From: Rhizobium grahamii CCGE 502
GTDB lineage: Bacteria; Pseudomonadota; Alphaproteobacteria; Rhizobiales; Rhizobiaceae
Direction of reading: 5' to 3'
DNA: 64,000 bases
NCBI RefSeq assembly: GCF_000298315.2
Contig: NZ_AEYE02000003.1
Span: 124,001-188,000 of the forward strand
In this document: positions 17,134 through 26,284 of the stretch, piece by piece
How positions within the stretch are numbered: position 1 is the stretch's first letter
How the letters are laid out: each line of letters begins with the position of its first letter
Position numbers and translations under genes: made by a program
Notes under the pieces: generated by a model
Told to the model about the DNA's origin: nothing
Databases searched by the model: none
Seen by the model: only the letters and a program-made list of their open reading frames with translations

Positions 17134-18504
17134 ATGTCCGATCTTACCATCGGTCGCGAGAGCGTTGGCGCTTCGGTGCGCTCCGCCTCCGACCTCTACC
17201 GCGCCGTCTGGCGTTGGCATTTCTACGCAGGCCTTCTTGTCCTGCCTTTCATGATTACGCTGGCAATCACTGGCGGCCTTTATCTCTTCAAGGATGAGAT
17301 AGACGCAGCGATCCATTCCGATCTCAAGCGCGTCGACGTGCAGCCGGGCGCAAACCGCGCGGCACCTTCAGCGATGGTGGCTGCCGCCCTTGCCGTCCAC
17401 CCCGGAACTGCAGTCAAATTCACCGACCCGGCCACGCCCGGCGCCTCTGCCGAAATCACCATCGGGACGGAGGCGGACGGCAAACTTGCCGTGTACGTCA
17501 ACCCCTACACCGCCAAGGTGCTGGGCGCATTGCCGGATCGCGGCACCGTCATGTGGACGATCCGCTATCTCCACAGCTTGAAATATTTCGGAAACTACGC
17601 GCGCATGCTGATCGAAATCGCGGCGGGCTGGTCGATCCTGCTGGTCGCCACGGGTATCTATCTCTGGTGGCCGCGACGGCAGACCGGGGGCGTTCTTTCC
17701 GTTCGCGGCACGCCGAAACGCCGGGTCTTTTGGCGAGACATGCATGCCGTGACCGGCATCTTCGTCGGCTTCTTCATCGTCTTCCTGGCCATCACGGGTA
17801 TGCCGTGGTCCGGCATCTGGGGAGGCAAGATCAATGAATGGGCGAACGGCAACAACTTCGGCTATCCCGCAGGAGTGCGCGTCGCCGTGCCGATGTCCGA
17901 CGAGCACCTCGATCACATTGCCAAGACCTCGTGGTCGCTTGAGCAGGCGCAGGTCCCGCAGTCTCCTGGGCACGCGCATCATGCACAGCCGATCGGTCTC
18001 GACGCCGCCGTCGCCACCTTCGACCGTCTTGGCCTGCATCCTGGCTATGCCGTCAATATTCCGACCACAGCGGATGGCGTGTTTACCGGTTCCGTCTATC
18101 CCGATGACCTTACCAAGCAACGGGTCGTACATCTCGACCAGTATTCCGGAACGCCACTGATCGACATGAGCTACGCCGACTACGGTCCTCTGGGCAAATC
18201 GCTCGAATGGGGCATCAACACCCATCTCGGCCAACAATTCGGACTTGTGAACCAGCTTGTACTGCTCGCCGCTTGTGTAGCCATCATCCTGCTTGCGGTT
18301 TCGGCTGCGATCATGTGGTGGAAGCGACGCCCGGCGGGCTCCCTCGGCGTCCCGCCGTTGCCTGCTGACAAGCGCGTGTTTCGCGGCCTGATCGCGATCC
18401 TTGCCATCGGCGGGGTGCTCTTCCCGCTCGTCGGGCTGTCGCTCATCGTTATGCTCGGCTTGGATTGGCTCTACATCAGGTCCAGAAAATTGCGATCGAT
18501 CTGA
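17134..18504 (+). CDS. PepSY-associated membrane protein (iron-regulated reductase-like, PiuB/COG3182)
   Basis: 456 residues with four strong membrane segments: WHFYAGLLVLPFMITLAITG near residue 29, a pair around FVGFFIVFLAITGMPWSG, VLLAACVAIILLAVSAAIMW, and GVLFPLVGLSLIVMLGLDWL. Periplasmic PepSY-like domains lie between them, and a His-rich loop (GHAHHAQPIG) suggests metal or heme binding. Family members are thought to reduce ferric siderophores at the inner membrane and are usually iron-repressed. It is followed by a strong terminator and probably forms a two-gene unit with the DUF2946 gene. Confidence 0.85.
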   Translation: MSDLTIGRESVGASVRSASDLYRAVWRWHFYAGLLVLPFMITLAITGGLYLFKDEIDAAIHSDLKRVDVQPGANRAAPSAMVAAALAVHPGTAVKFTDPATPGASAEITIGTEADGKLAVYVNPYTAKVLGALPDRGTVMWTIRYLHSLKYFGNYARMLIEIAAGWSILLVATGIYLWWPRRQTGGVLSVRGTPKRRVFWRDMHAVTGIFVGFFIVFLAITGMPWSGIWGGKINEWANGNNFGYPAGVRVAVPMSDEHLDHIAKTSWSLEQAQVPQSPGHAHHAQPIGLDAAVATFDRLGLHPGYAVNIPTTADGVFTGSVYPDDLTKQRVVHLDQYSGTPLIDMSYADYGPLGKSLEWGINTHLGQQFGLVNQLVLLAACVAIILLAVSAAIMWWKRRPAGSLGVPPLPADKRVFRGLIAILAIGGVLFPLVGLSLIVMLGLDWLYIRSRKLRSI

Positions 18505-18541
18505 CATCGCGGGCAGTCAAGCCCGACCGATAGACAGCAGA

Positions 18542-18571
18542 AAGGCCGCGGATCAGAGGATCCGCGGCCTT
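18542..18571. terminator. Strong hairpin terminator between convergent genes
   Basis: AGGCCGCGGATC (18543-18554), loop AGAG, then GATCCGCGGCCT (18559-18570): a perfect 12-bp GC-rich stem extended by an A-T pair, followed by TCTC. It lies between the PepSY gene stop (18504) and the convergent SDR stop (18601), so it can serve both strands. Confidence 0.75.
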
Positions 18572-18600
18572 CTCATGCATCCTCTGATGGGTCTCGGTCC

Positions 18601-19350
18601 TCAGAGGTTGCTCATCCCTCCATCGATGACAAGTTCGCTGCCGACGATGTAGGCGGCTTCATCGGAGGCGAGGAAGATGATCGTCTTAGCAACCTCGCCG
18701 GCACCGCCGAAGCGGCCGACCGGGATTTGCGCCTGGATCTGCGAAGCCATGGCCTTGGCGTCGGCTTCCGACATGCCGAATTTGCCATAGAGCGGTGTCG
18801 CGATCGGGCCGGGGCTGACGGCGTTGACGCGAATGCCGCGTCCGATCAGTTCACCAGAGAGCGTCTTTGCAAGCGTCAGCAACGCACCCTTGGTCAGGGC
18901 GTAGACGCTGGAGTTCGGCATGCCGATATGGGCATTGATCGACGTGTTGAGAACGATCGAAGCCTGCTTCGAAAACAGCGGCAGCAGAGCCTGGATCAGG
19001 AAGAACGGGCCCTTGACGTTGATCGCAATCGACTTGTCGAAGGCTTCCTCGCTCCATTGTTCGAGCGGACCGAATTCGGCAATGCCGGCGTTGACGAAGA
19101 GGATGTCGAGGTGACCGAAAACGTCCTTGATTGCTGCGGCGACGGCCTTCTGGCCAGCAGCGTTGCCCGCATCCGCCTGTATGACCAACGCCTTGTCGCC
19201 AAATTCGGCACGGGCTGCCGCCACGCTCTTTTCGCTGCTGCCGGTCATGGCAACGCGAGCGCCTTCGGCGATGAACTGACGGACGGTTTCGAGGCCGATG
19301 CCGCTGGTGCCGCCGGTGATCAGGGCTGTCTTGTTCTGTAAGCGTGCCAT
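18601..19350 (-). CDS. Short-chain dehydrogenase/reductase
   Basis: 249 residues, classical SDR: nucleotide-binding ALITGGTSGIGLETVRQF (TGxxxGxG), NAG at LFVNAGIAEFG, catalytic Ser in VLNTSINAHIG, Tyr-x-x-x-Lys at SVYALTKGALLTLAK, and the C-terminal FLASDEAAYIVGSELVIDGG. NAD(P)-dependent oxidation or reduction of an unknown alcohol or ketone. It is the second of two SDR genes on the minus strand, 131 bases after the first, with a LysR regulator divergent from the pair. Confidence 0.9.
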   Translation of the reverse strand: MARLQNKTALITGGTSGIGLETVRQFIAEGARVAMTGSSEKSVAAARAEFGDKALVIQADAGNAAGQKAVAAAIKDVFGHLDILFVNAGIAEFGPLEQWSEEAFDKSIAINVKGPFFLIQALLPLFSKQASIVLNTSINAHIGMPNSSVYALTKGALLTLAKTLSGELIGRGIRVNAVSPGPIATPLYGKFGMSEADAKAMASQIQAQIPVGRFGGAGEVAKTIIFLASDEAAYIVGSELVIDGGMSNL

Positions 19351-19481
19351 TGTCGTGGGTCCTTGTGTTCCCGTTGGGCGTGCGCCCTTTGATGACTTTG
19401 AGGATGTGGTGAAGATGCCGCCGCAACAATCCGCTCTTTTCCGGACGGCTGTCCAGTCAGAGCGGATAGTCGGGCGTAGCG

Positions 19482-20246
19482 TCAGGTGCGGGTGATTGAC
19501 GCGCCGCCGTCGACCAGCGAGGCTGTGCCGGTGACGAAGCTCGAGTCGTCGGATGCGAAGTAGAGCACGGAACGGGCAAGTTCCTCAGGCGCTGCAACAC
19601 GCTTCAGCGCATGCAGGTTGGTGATGAAGCTCTGCTTGCCTTCGGTGTCGTTCATCTCGCGATACATGTCGGTGTCGACCGCACCCGGCAGAACCGCATT
19701 GACGCGCACGTTCTTCGGGCCGAATTCGGCGGCGAGCGCCTGTGTCAGGCCGATCAGGCCGGACTTGCTGGCGGCATAAGCGGCAACGCCCGGGAAGGCG
19801 AAGCTGTAGCCGACGAAGGTGGAGGTGAATATGACCGAACCGCCGCCGTTCTTTTCCATCTGGCCGATCTGATGCTTCGCAGCCAGGAAGGAGGCCGTCA
19901 GGTTGATCGTCAGCGCTTCCGTGAAACCGGCTTCCGAAACACCCGTGCTAGGACCGGCTTCGCCAAGGATGCCGGCATTGTTGAAAGCAATGTCGAGCTT
20001 GCCGTAGCGATCGACTGCGGTTGCGACCAGCGCCTTGTGATAGTCTTCCGAGCGGACGTCGCCGGCAACGGCGACGGCGTCTCCACCGGCTGCCTTGATC
20101 TCGGCCACTAGGCTTTCAAGTTCTGCCTGGCGGCGCGCGCCGACCACGACCTTTGCGCCTTCGGCAGCAAAGAGCTTGGCCGTTGCGCGACCGATGCCGG
20201 CGCTCGCGCCGGTGACGATGGCGACTTTTCCATTCAAGCGATTCAT
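19482..20246 (-). CDS. Short-chain dehydrogenase/reductase
   Basis: 254 residues, classical SDR: AIVTGASAGIGRATAKLFA, AFNNAGILGEAG, catalytic Ser in VIFTSTFVGYS, VAAYAASKSGLIGLTQAL, and C-terminal FASDDSSFVTGTASLVDGG. It reads away from the divergent LysR gene at 20373, whose product is the likely regulator. The substrate is not predictable. It resembles the many rhizobial SDRs annotated as glucose or 3-oxoacyl-ACP dehydrogenases, but lacks anything specific to either. Confidence 0.9.
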   Translation of the reverse strand: MNRLNGKVAIVTGASAGIGRATAKLFAAEGAKVVVGARRQAELESLVAEIKAAGGDAVAVAGDVRSEDYHKALVATAVDRYGKLDIAFNNAGILGEAGPSTGVSEAGFTEALTINLTASFLAAKHQIGQMEKNGGGSVIFTSTFVGYSFAFPGVAAYAASKSGLIGLTQALAAEFGPKNVRVNAVLPGAVDTDMYREMNDTEGKQSFITNLHALKRVAAPEELARSVLYFASDDSSFVTGTASLVDGGASITRT

Positions 20247-20372
20247 TGTTCCATCTCCAGTGTTAGGTTGCGGGTGGCGATTGCCGTCCCTTTCGATGGG
20301 CTGAAGATGGCATTTTCTTTTCGTTCGGATTAGTCTCCAAATGGTGGAACTCGAATTCGGATTTGCCGAACG

Positions 20373-21278
20373 ATGATCAGGGTTGAGGGAATAACGGCCT
20401 TTGTGGCGATTGTTGAATCCGGCTCGGTCAGCGAGGCCGCCCGGCGCCTACGCCTGTCAAAGTCCGTCGTCAGCGAGCGGTTGGCGGAACTCGAAAAGTC
20501 GCTTGGCGGTTTGCTGCTGCATCGGACGACGCGAAAGCTCACCCTGACGGAAGACGGTACCGCCTTTCTGGAGCGCGCGACGCGGATCGTTCAGGAAATC
20601 GAGGAGGCCACCGCCGAGATGGCGGTACGCCGTGGCACGTTGTCCGGTCCGCTGCGCATCGCCGCCCCCGTCACCTTCGGGCGCATGCATCTCGGCCCTG
20701 CGCTATACCCGTTTCTGGCCGAGCACCCGGAGATCCAGCTGGTGCTCGACATCGACGACCGCCGCGTCGATGTCTCCTCGGAAGGGTATGATGCCGTGGT
20801 CCGCCACGGCCCGATCGTCGACTCCCGGCTGGTGGTATGGAAGCTCAGCCGCAGTCGTCGGCTTTTGGTCGCCTCGCCGGATTATCTCGGCCGCCATGGT
20901 GTGCCGAAGACCCTTGCCGACCTCGATGACCATAAGGGCATCTTCTACACCAATCGGGGTGTCGCGGACTGGCGGTTCCAGACGCCGGATGGAGCGATCG
21001 TCGTGCGGGCAAGTCAGGCCGTCGGCATGAACAACGGAGACATGATCCGCGATGCCGCGGCCGCCGGTCTTGGAATCGCGCTGCTGCCAGCCTTCATCGC
21101 CGGACCTGCGATCAGCGCCGGACAACTGCAGGAGATCGATGTCGGCTACAGGCCGGAAGCCGAGTTCATCTACATGGCGCATCCGGAGGGCCGCAATCCG
21201 TCCGCGAAGTTGCGTGCTGTCGCCGACCATCTGCGCAGGACCTTCGGAGATCCGCCCTATTGGGATCCCGCTGGCTGA
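20373..21278 (+). CDS. LysR-family transcriptional regulator
   Basis: 301 residues. The N-terminal winged helix is in AFVAIVESGSVSEAARRLRL and SKSVVSERLAELEKSLGG. The substrate-binding domain follows (LSGPLRIAAPVTFGRMHLGP, LDIDDRRVDVSSEGYDAVVR), of the CrgA/DsdC-like group that often regulates divergent dehydrogenases. The 126-base gap to the SDR gene is the likely control region. Its stop directly abuts the stop of the next, convergent LysR gene (21279). Confidence 0.9.
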   Translation: MIRVEGITAFVAIVESGSVSEAARRLRLSKSVVSERLAELEKSLGGLLLHRTTRKLTLTEDGTAFLERATRIVQEIEEATAEMAVRRGTLSGPLRIAAPVTFGRMHLGPALYPFLAEHPEIQLVLDIDDRRVDVSSEGYDAVVRHGPIVDSRLVVWKLSRSRRLLVASPDYLGRHGVPKTLADLDDHKGIFYTNRGVADWRFQTPDGAIVVRASQAVGMNNGDMIRDAAAAGLGIALLPAFIAGPAISAGQLQEIDVGYRPEAEFIYMAHPEGRNPSAKLRAVADHLRRTFGDPPYWDPAG

Positions 21279-22151
21279 TCAGATGAGGCTCATCATGTTT
21301 GCCGCGACACGCGACCGCTGCGCCTTCAACATCGCAAGCCCGAGACGTGCCACCAGCGGTGGCCCTTCGATCGACCGGTAGGCGACGCCATCGAGAGCTA
21401 GATGGGCAATCGAAGCGGGAACGATCGACACGCCGAGATCGGCGGCGACAAGATTGACGACCGATGGGATCTGCGGCGCCTCCTGCGTCACGACAAGCTC
21501 GAAACCGGCATCGCGGCAGCCCCGCACGATGTCGTCATAGAGGCTGAGACCAACCGTGCGCGGAAACAATATGAAGGGCTCGCCGGCAAGCGCCGAGAGC
21601 GGCACCTTCCCGTATTTCGCGAGCGGGTGGTGCGCCGGTAAGGCGATCAGCATCGGCTCATCCGCCAGCCGCTTCAGCGTGACGTCTTTAGGATCCTCCA
21701 GGCCGGGCCTGATGAAGGCGACGTCGATTTCCTGCCGCAGCAATTTCTCCATCAACCAATTGCTGTTCATCTCGGTCAAGGAAAGGCTGACATCGGGCCA
21801 CTGGCTGCGAAAGCGGCGGATCGTGCCGCTGACCGCCGTGTTGAAGGCAGACGACGCGGTGAAGCCGAGTGCCAGCCGCCCGGTCTCGCCACGTGTCGCG
21901 CGCTGCGCGGCGAGTTTCGCTTTTTCGGCCGCGGCAATGGCAGCCCGACCTTCCGGTAAAAAGGCGTTGCCCGCCGCCGTCAGTTCCGCGCCATGCGGAA
22001 CGCGATGAAACAGCGAGGCGCCTACCTCATTTTCAAGGTCGCGGATCTGCTGGCTGAGCGGCGGCTGGCCGATGCCGAGCTTCGCGGCGGCGCGGGTGAA
22101 ATTCCCCTCTTCGGCCACTGCCAGGAAATAGCGGATATGGCGCAGCTCCAT
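21279..22151 (-). CDS. LysR-family transcriptional regulator (CbbR/CatM-like group)
   Basis: 290 residues from the ATG of MELRHIRYFLAVAEEGNFTR, chosen because GGAGATACC precedes it. The winged helix continues AAAKLGIGQPPLSQQIRDLE, and the ligand domain has LALGFTASSAFNTAVSGTIR and VDVAFIRPGLEDP, typical of activators of aromatic-compound or efflux genes. It is divergent from the MFS gene at 22248 with 96 bases between, so it most likely controls that transporter. The effector is unknown. Confidence 0.9.
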   Translation of the reverse strand: MELRHIRYFLAVAEEGNFTRAAAKLGIGQPPLSQQIRDLENEVGASLFHRVPHGAELTAAGNAFLPEGRAAIAAAEKAKLAAQRATRGETGRLALGFTASSAFNTAVSGTIRRFRSQWPDVSLSLTEMNSNWLMEKLLRQEIDVAFIRPGLEDPKDVTLKRLADEPMLIALPAHHPLAKYGKVPLSALAGEPFILFPRTVGLSLYDDIVRGCRDAGFELVVTQEAPQIPSVVNLVAADLGVSIVPASIAHLALDGVAYRSIEGPPLVARLGLAMLKAQRSRVAANMMSLI

Positions 22152-22247
22152 CGGTATCTCCAAAAGCTATTAATAACGGCACTTCCATATATTGGACAAA
22201 TGGCGCGTCGCTGGCTAGATCAAAAGACGTGAAAGGTTGGTGCCCCA

Positions 22248-23537
22248 ATGCAACGCGCCGCAGACAAGTCGCTAGACGTCTCCGAAACCCACGCCCGTCC
22301 GAATCTCCACCTCGTGCGAACGGCGGCGGAAATACAGGAAAAGCAGTTCCTGCTGCGGGGGACGTCGTCTTATCGGCGCGCCAGCCTCGCACTCTTCCTC
22401 TCCGGTTTTGCGACGTTCTCGCTGCTCTATTGCGTGCAGCCGCTGATGCCGATCTTTGCAGCGGACTTCGGAGTGAGCCCGGCGGCGAGTTCGCTGTCCT
22501 TGTCCCTATCGACCGGCTTTCTCGCCTTCGCGATCTTCTGTGCCGCGGCTGTCTCTGAAAGCTTTGGCCGCCGCAGCCTGATGTTCGCTTCGCTGCTCGG
22601 GGCTGCGCTTTGCACGATCGCCTGCGCCCTCGTCCCAAGCTGGCACGCGCTGCTTGTTATCCGCGCGCTTGAAGGGCTGTTGCTCGGTGGCGTACCGGCT
22701 GTTGCGATGGCCTATCTCTCCGAGGAAATCGATCCGCGGGGACTTGGCGCTTCGATGGGCCTCTATATCGCTGGGAATGCCTTCGGCGGTATGGCAGGCC
22801 GTGTCGTCACCGGCACGCTGGCCGAATTTTTCTCCTGGCGCATCGCATTGGGCGCGCTCGGCGTGCTCGGCCTTGCTGCAGCAATCGGCTTCTTCCTGCT
22901 GCTGCCCGCATCGCGCAATTTTACGCCGCGCAAGGGTTTCGACGCCCGATTCCACGTGAGGGCCTGGGTCGGCCATATCAGCAATCCGACGCTGCCGCTG
23001 CTCTTCGCCATCGGCTTTCTCGCCATGGGCACCTTCGTCACGGTTTACAATTACATCGGCTTCCGCCTCGTTGAGCCGCCCTACAACCTCAATCAAACCG
23101 AGCTTGGCCTGATCTTCACGGTTTACCTCTTTGGCATTGCTGCCTCGTGGGTTGCCGGCATGCTCGGTGACCGCATCGGTCACTTCATCGTCCTGCCGGC
23201 CGGCATCGCGGTCGCGGCATTGGGTGTGACCGCGACGCTCTCATCCTCCTTGGCGCTGATCGTCCTTGGCATCGTGCTGCTGACATCGGGCTTCTTTGTC
23301 GCCCATTCGGTGGCAAGCGCGCTCGTTGGTCGCCTCGCCCGCGGCACCAAGGGACACGCTTCAGCGCTCTATCTTTTGTCCTATTACATCGGCTCCAGTG
23401 TTGCCGGTTCGGTCGGTGGTTATTTCTGGGGTGCCGATGGCTGGAATGCCGTCGTTGCCTTCACGCTGTCGCTGCTGGCTCTCGGCATAATCGCGGCGCT
23501 CGTCGCCGCAAAGCTGGCGAAACAGCCGTCGTCATAG
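22248..23537 (+). CDS. MFS transporter (YnfM/AraJ-like, DHA1 efflux type)
   Basis: 429 residues with 12 predicted membrane helices after a 40-residue cytosolic N-terminus; an ATG further in is possible. DHA1 features include FATFSLLYCVQPLMPIFAAD, SESFGRRSLMFASLLGAAL (motif A region) and the motif C-like GLYIAGNAFGGMAGRVVTG. Similar proteins export small molecules such as arabinose, purine analogues or drugs. Divergent from a LysR gene that probably controls it. The neighbouring EamA gene is convergent, with 18 bases between stops. Confidence 0.88.
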   Translation: MQRAADKSLDVSETHARPNLHLVRTAAEIQEKQFLLRGTSSYRRASLALFLSGFATFSLLYCVQPLMPIFAADFGVSPAASSLSLSLSTGFLAFAIFCAAAVSESFGRRSLMFASLLGAALCTIACALVPSWHALLVIRALEGLLLGGVPAVAMAYLSEEIDPRGLGASMGLYIAGNAFGGMAGRVVTGTLAEFFSWRIALGALGVLGLAAAIGFFLLLPASRNFTPRKGFDARFHVRAWVGHISNPTLPLLFAIGFLAMGTFVTVYNYIGFRLVEPPYNLNQTELGLIFTVYLFGIAASWVAGMLGDRIGHFIVLPAGIAVAALGVTATLSSSLALIVLGIVLLTSGFFVAHSVASALVGRLARGTKGHASALYLLSYYIGSSVAGSVGGYFWGADGWNAVVAFTLSLLALGIIAALVAAKLAKQPSS

Positions 23538-23555
23538 CAAAGGGTCGCAAGCCGA

Positions 23556-24473
23556 CTAAACGTTTTTCAGCGTGCGCCGCGGCTGAGCCTCCCTCATGCC
23601 ACTCCACAGGTACCAGAAGACGGAGATCAGGATGATCACGCCGCCGATGATTGTGGAGACAGTTGGCGTCTCGGAGAAGGCAAGCCAGACCCAGAGCGGG
23701 CCGAGCACGACATCTAGCAGACCGATCAACCCGGCCTCGCTCGACGGGATATAGCGGCCGCCGGTCATGAACAGCAGATAGGCAATCCCCGATGTCGTCG
23801 ACCCGAAGACCGCGAGCACCAGGATCTCCTGCCAGCTCGGTAGCGTGTGGGACATCAGCGGCAGACAAAGCAGCACACAGAGGCCCGACCCCAGCGCGTT
23901 GACTGGCGCCAGCCGCAGCGCGGGATAGCGTCGCGCTGCCACAAGCAGAATGCTGAAGGTCAGGGTCATCAGAAATGCCAGCGCGTTGCCCGCGATGTCC
24001 TGGGGCCTCGCCCCGAAACCTGCAACAATCAGGACGCCAACGAAGGCAATCATGCTGGCTGTAAGCACGCGCCTACTGATCTTCTCCTTCAGCCAGACGT
24101 AAGCGATGGCTGCGGCGACGAAGGGAACGGTCGCATAGATCGCCAGCACATTGGCGACCGTCGTCAGCTTGAGCGCGCCGATATAGCCATACATCGAAAT
24201 CGCGGCCATCAGACCAAACAGCGGATAGAAATAGAGCGGCACCTTGCCGGGCTCGGCACTGATCCGCTTCTTTGCCAAAATGATGATCGCCAGCGCCAAT
24301 CCACCAAACAGCGAGCGCCATCCGAGCACCGTCCAGACATCGAGGTCGAGCGCCCGGACGAAGAGCCCCGCGGTGCTCCACATGATCGTAGCAATGCTGA
24401 CGAGGAGCATACCATAGGTGCGGGGCTGCATGGCGGGGTCCGTTCTTTGGAAGGGCAGCTGTCGAGTCGACAT
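23556..24473 (-). CDS. EamA/DMT-family transporter at the end of the ergothioneine-type operon
   Basis: 305 residues if started at MSTRQLPFQ (24473); MQPRTYGMLL at 24431 and a start at 24521 are alternatives. There are ten predicted membrane helices in two EamA repeats (IATIMWSTAGLFVRALDLD, then VGVLIVAGFGARP and AYLLFMTGGRYIPSSEAGLI). It lies 48-139 bases downstream of the urocanase-like gene on the same strand without an obvious terminator, so it may be the last gene of that operon. It could move ergothioneine, a pathway intermediate or an end product; this is inference. Confidence 0.82.
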   Translation of the reverse strand: MSTRQLPFQRTDPAMQPRTYGMLLVSIATIMWSTAGLFVRALDLDVWTVLGWRSLFGGLALAIIILAKKRISAEPGKVPLYFYPLFGLMAAISMYGYIGALKLTTVANVLAIYATVPFVAAAIAYVWLKEKISRRVLTASMIAFVGVLIVAGFGARPQDIAGNALAFLMTLTFSILLVAARRYPALRLAPVNALGSGLCVLLCLPLMSHTLPSWQEILVLAVFGSTTSGIAYLLFMTGGRYIPSSEAGLIGLLDVVLGPLWVWLAFSETPTVSTIIGGVIILISVFWYLWSGMREAQPRRTLKNV

Positions 24474-24569
24474 CCGATCTCTATCAGAGACGCAAGACCA
24501 GCGATCGATCGGTTGCGCCACGCCATAGCGTAATCCGACAGAAAATGCCTCCAGATAGGCGCCGCGGCG

Positions 24570-26231
24570 CTATCCGAGTCTGATATAGGGAACGTCCTTC
24601 CTTGCCACCTCATTCAGCGCTTCGTCATAGCCGGCGTCAGCATAACGCATGACGCCAAGTGCCGTGTCGTTGGTGAGCGCATGGTCGAGCCGCTCGTCGG
24701 CGGCATCGGTGCCGTCGGCCACGACGGTCACGCCGCAGCTCGTCATGTAGCCGGCATAGCCGCCGCCGCCGGAATGAACGACCACGAGATCAGCCATCGA
24801 CGAGCAAAGCATCATCGCATCGATCAACGGCCAATCGGCGATCGCGTCGGAGCCATCCTTCATCCGCTCAGTCATGATGTTCGGGTGCGCCATCGCGCCG
24901 GCGTCGAGATGATCCCGCGAGAAGGCGACGGGTCCTTTCAGCTCACCGCTTGCGACGAGTTCGTTGACCCGGCGGGCGAGCATCGTGCGCTCGCCGTGGC
25001 CGAGCCAGGCAATGCGCGCCGGCAGCCCTTCGAAGGGCACATTCTCACGCGCCAGCCGGATCCAATTGGTGACGATATTGTTTTCGGGGAACATTTCGAG
25101 CAGCAGATCGTCGATCCGGGCGATGTCGCTTTCCTCGCCAGACAGTGCCATCCAGCGGAAGGGACCGATTGCCCGTGCAAAGAGCGGCCGCAGATAGGCT
25201 TCGGTGAAGATCGGAATGTCGAAAGCGTTGGCGACGCCGCCTTCCTTGGCTTGGGTGCGGATCAGGTTGCCGTTGTCGAAGACCTCGGAGCCCTTCTTCT
25301 GGAAATCCAGCATGGCGGTAACGTGTTGCACGATCGAGGCGCGGCTTGCGGCCATCAGCTGTCCCTGGCCGTCGTCGCGCAGTTCGCGAACCTGCGCAAG
25401 GCTCATGCCCTTCGGCACGTAGCCGTAGACCAGATCGTGCGCGGAGGTCTGGTCGGTGACGATATCGGGCACGACGCCGCGCCGCGCGATTTCGGGATAG
25501 ATTTCCGCGGCGTTGCCCACGAGACCAACCGATAGCGCCCGCTTTTCCTTTACGGCGGCATCGATCATCGCAAGCGCCGTATCGAGATCCGGCGCCATTT
25601 CCTGCAGGTAACCGATCTCCTGCCGCTTCTTCGCGCGCTCCGGATCGATGTCGACGCAGAGGATGGCGGCACCCGCCATGCGGCCGGCCAGTGGCTGCGC
25701 GCCGCCCATGCCGCCGAGCCCCGCCGTCAGCACGAAGCGTCCGAAAAGATCCCCGCCGAACCGGCGTTCGGCAATGCGCATGAAGATTTCATAGGTCCCC
25801 TGGATGACGCCCTGGCTGCCGATATATTGCCAGGCGCCAGCCGTTAGCCCGCCCCAGCAGATCAGTCCCTTCCGCTGCAGCTCGTAGAAGACCTCGGCCT
25901 TCGCCCACTGCCCGACGATGTTGCAGTTCGCCATGATGACAAGCGGCGCCTTTGCGTGCGTCTTCACAAGGCCGATCGGCTTGCCGGACTGGATGAGCAG
26001 CGTCTGGTCCTCGTCCATTTCGGTCAGCGCCTTGACGATGCCCTTGTGCGCCGCCCAGTTGCGTGCGGCCTTGCCGAGCGCGGCATAGACGATGAGATTG
26101 TCGGGATCCTCGCCAACGGAGAGGACGTTTTCCAGAAGCCGCAGCAGAGCCTCCTGGCGCCAACCCTTGGCGCGCAGCTCCGGTCCGCCCGGAATCGGAA
26201 ATTTTGGATGACGGGGATTGGGCTTCGGCAT
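24570..26231 (-). CDS. Urocanate hydratase homologue, probable thiourocanate hydratase
   Basis: 553 residues, full urocanase length. It keeps the NAD-binding core LTAGLGGMGGAQPLAG (169-184), QSGKPIGLVKTHAKAP, SQGVIQGTYE and VTDQTSAHDLVYGYVP. It departs from classical HutU at two key places: the LPARI[C]W motif, whose Cys (Cys410 in P. putida) matters for urocanase activity, reads LPARIAWLGHGER with Ala408; and the HHGGGVGMG loop reads HSGGGGYAGY (486-495). With no hutI, hutF or hutG nearby and desulfurase and hydantoinase genes upstream, hydration of thiourocanate to the 2-thioxo-imidazolone propionate is more likely than classical histidine catabolism. Plain urocanase activity cannot be excluded by reading. 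Confidence 0.85.
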   Translation of the reverse strand: MPKPNPRHPKFPIPGGPELRAKGWRQEALLRLLENVLSVGEDPDNLIVYAALGKAARNWAAHKGIVKALTEMDEDQTLLIQSGKPIGLVKTHAKAPLVIMANCNIVGQWAKAEVFYELQRKGLICWGGLTAGAWQYIGSQGVIQGTYEIFMRIAERRFGGDLFGRFVLTAGLGGMGGAQPLAGRMAGAAILCVDIDPERAKKRQEIGYLQEMAPDLDTALAMIDAAVKEKRALSVGLVGNAAEIYPEIARRGVVPDIVTDQTSAHDLVYGYVPKGMSLAQVRELRDDGQGQLMAASRASIVQHVTAMLDFQKKGSEVFDNGNLIRTQAKEGGVANAFDIPIFTEAYLRPLFARAIGPFRWMALSGEESDIARIDDLLLEMFPENNIVTNWIRLARENVPFEGLPARIAWLGHGERTMLARRVNELVASGELKGPVAFSRDHLDAGAMAHPNIMTERMKDGSDAIADWPLIDAMMLCSSMADLVVVHSGGGGYAGYMTSCGVTVVADGTDAADERLDHALTNDTALGVMRYADAGYDEALNEVARKDVPYIRLG

Positions 26232-26284
26232 CTTGGTCGTTCCTCTATATCTGTCTTTTCTGGGCCTCGGGGCCTATGTTCCGT

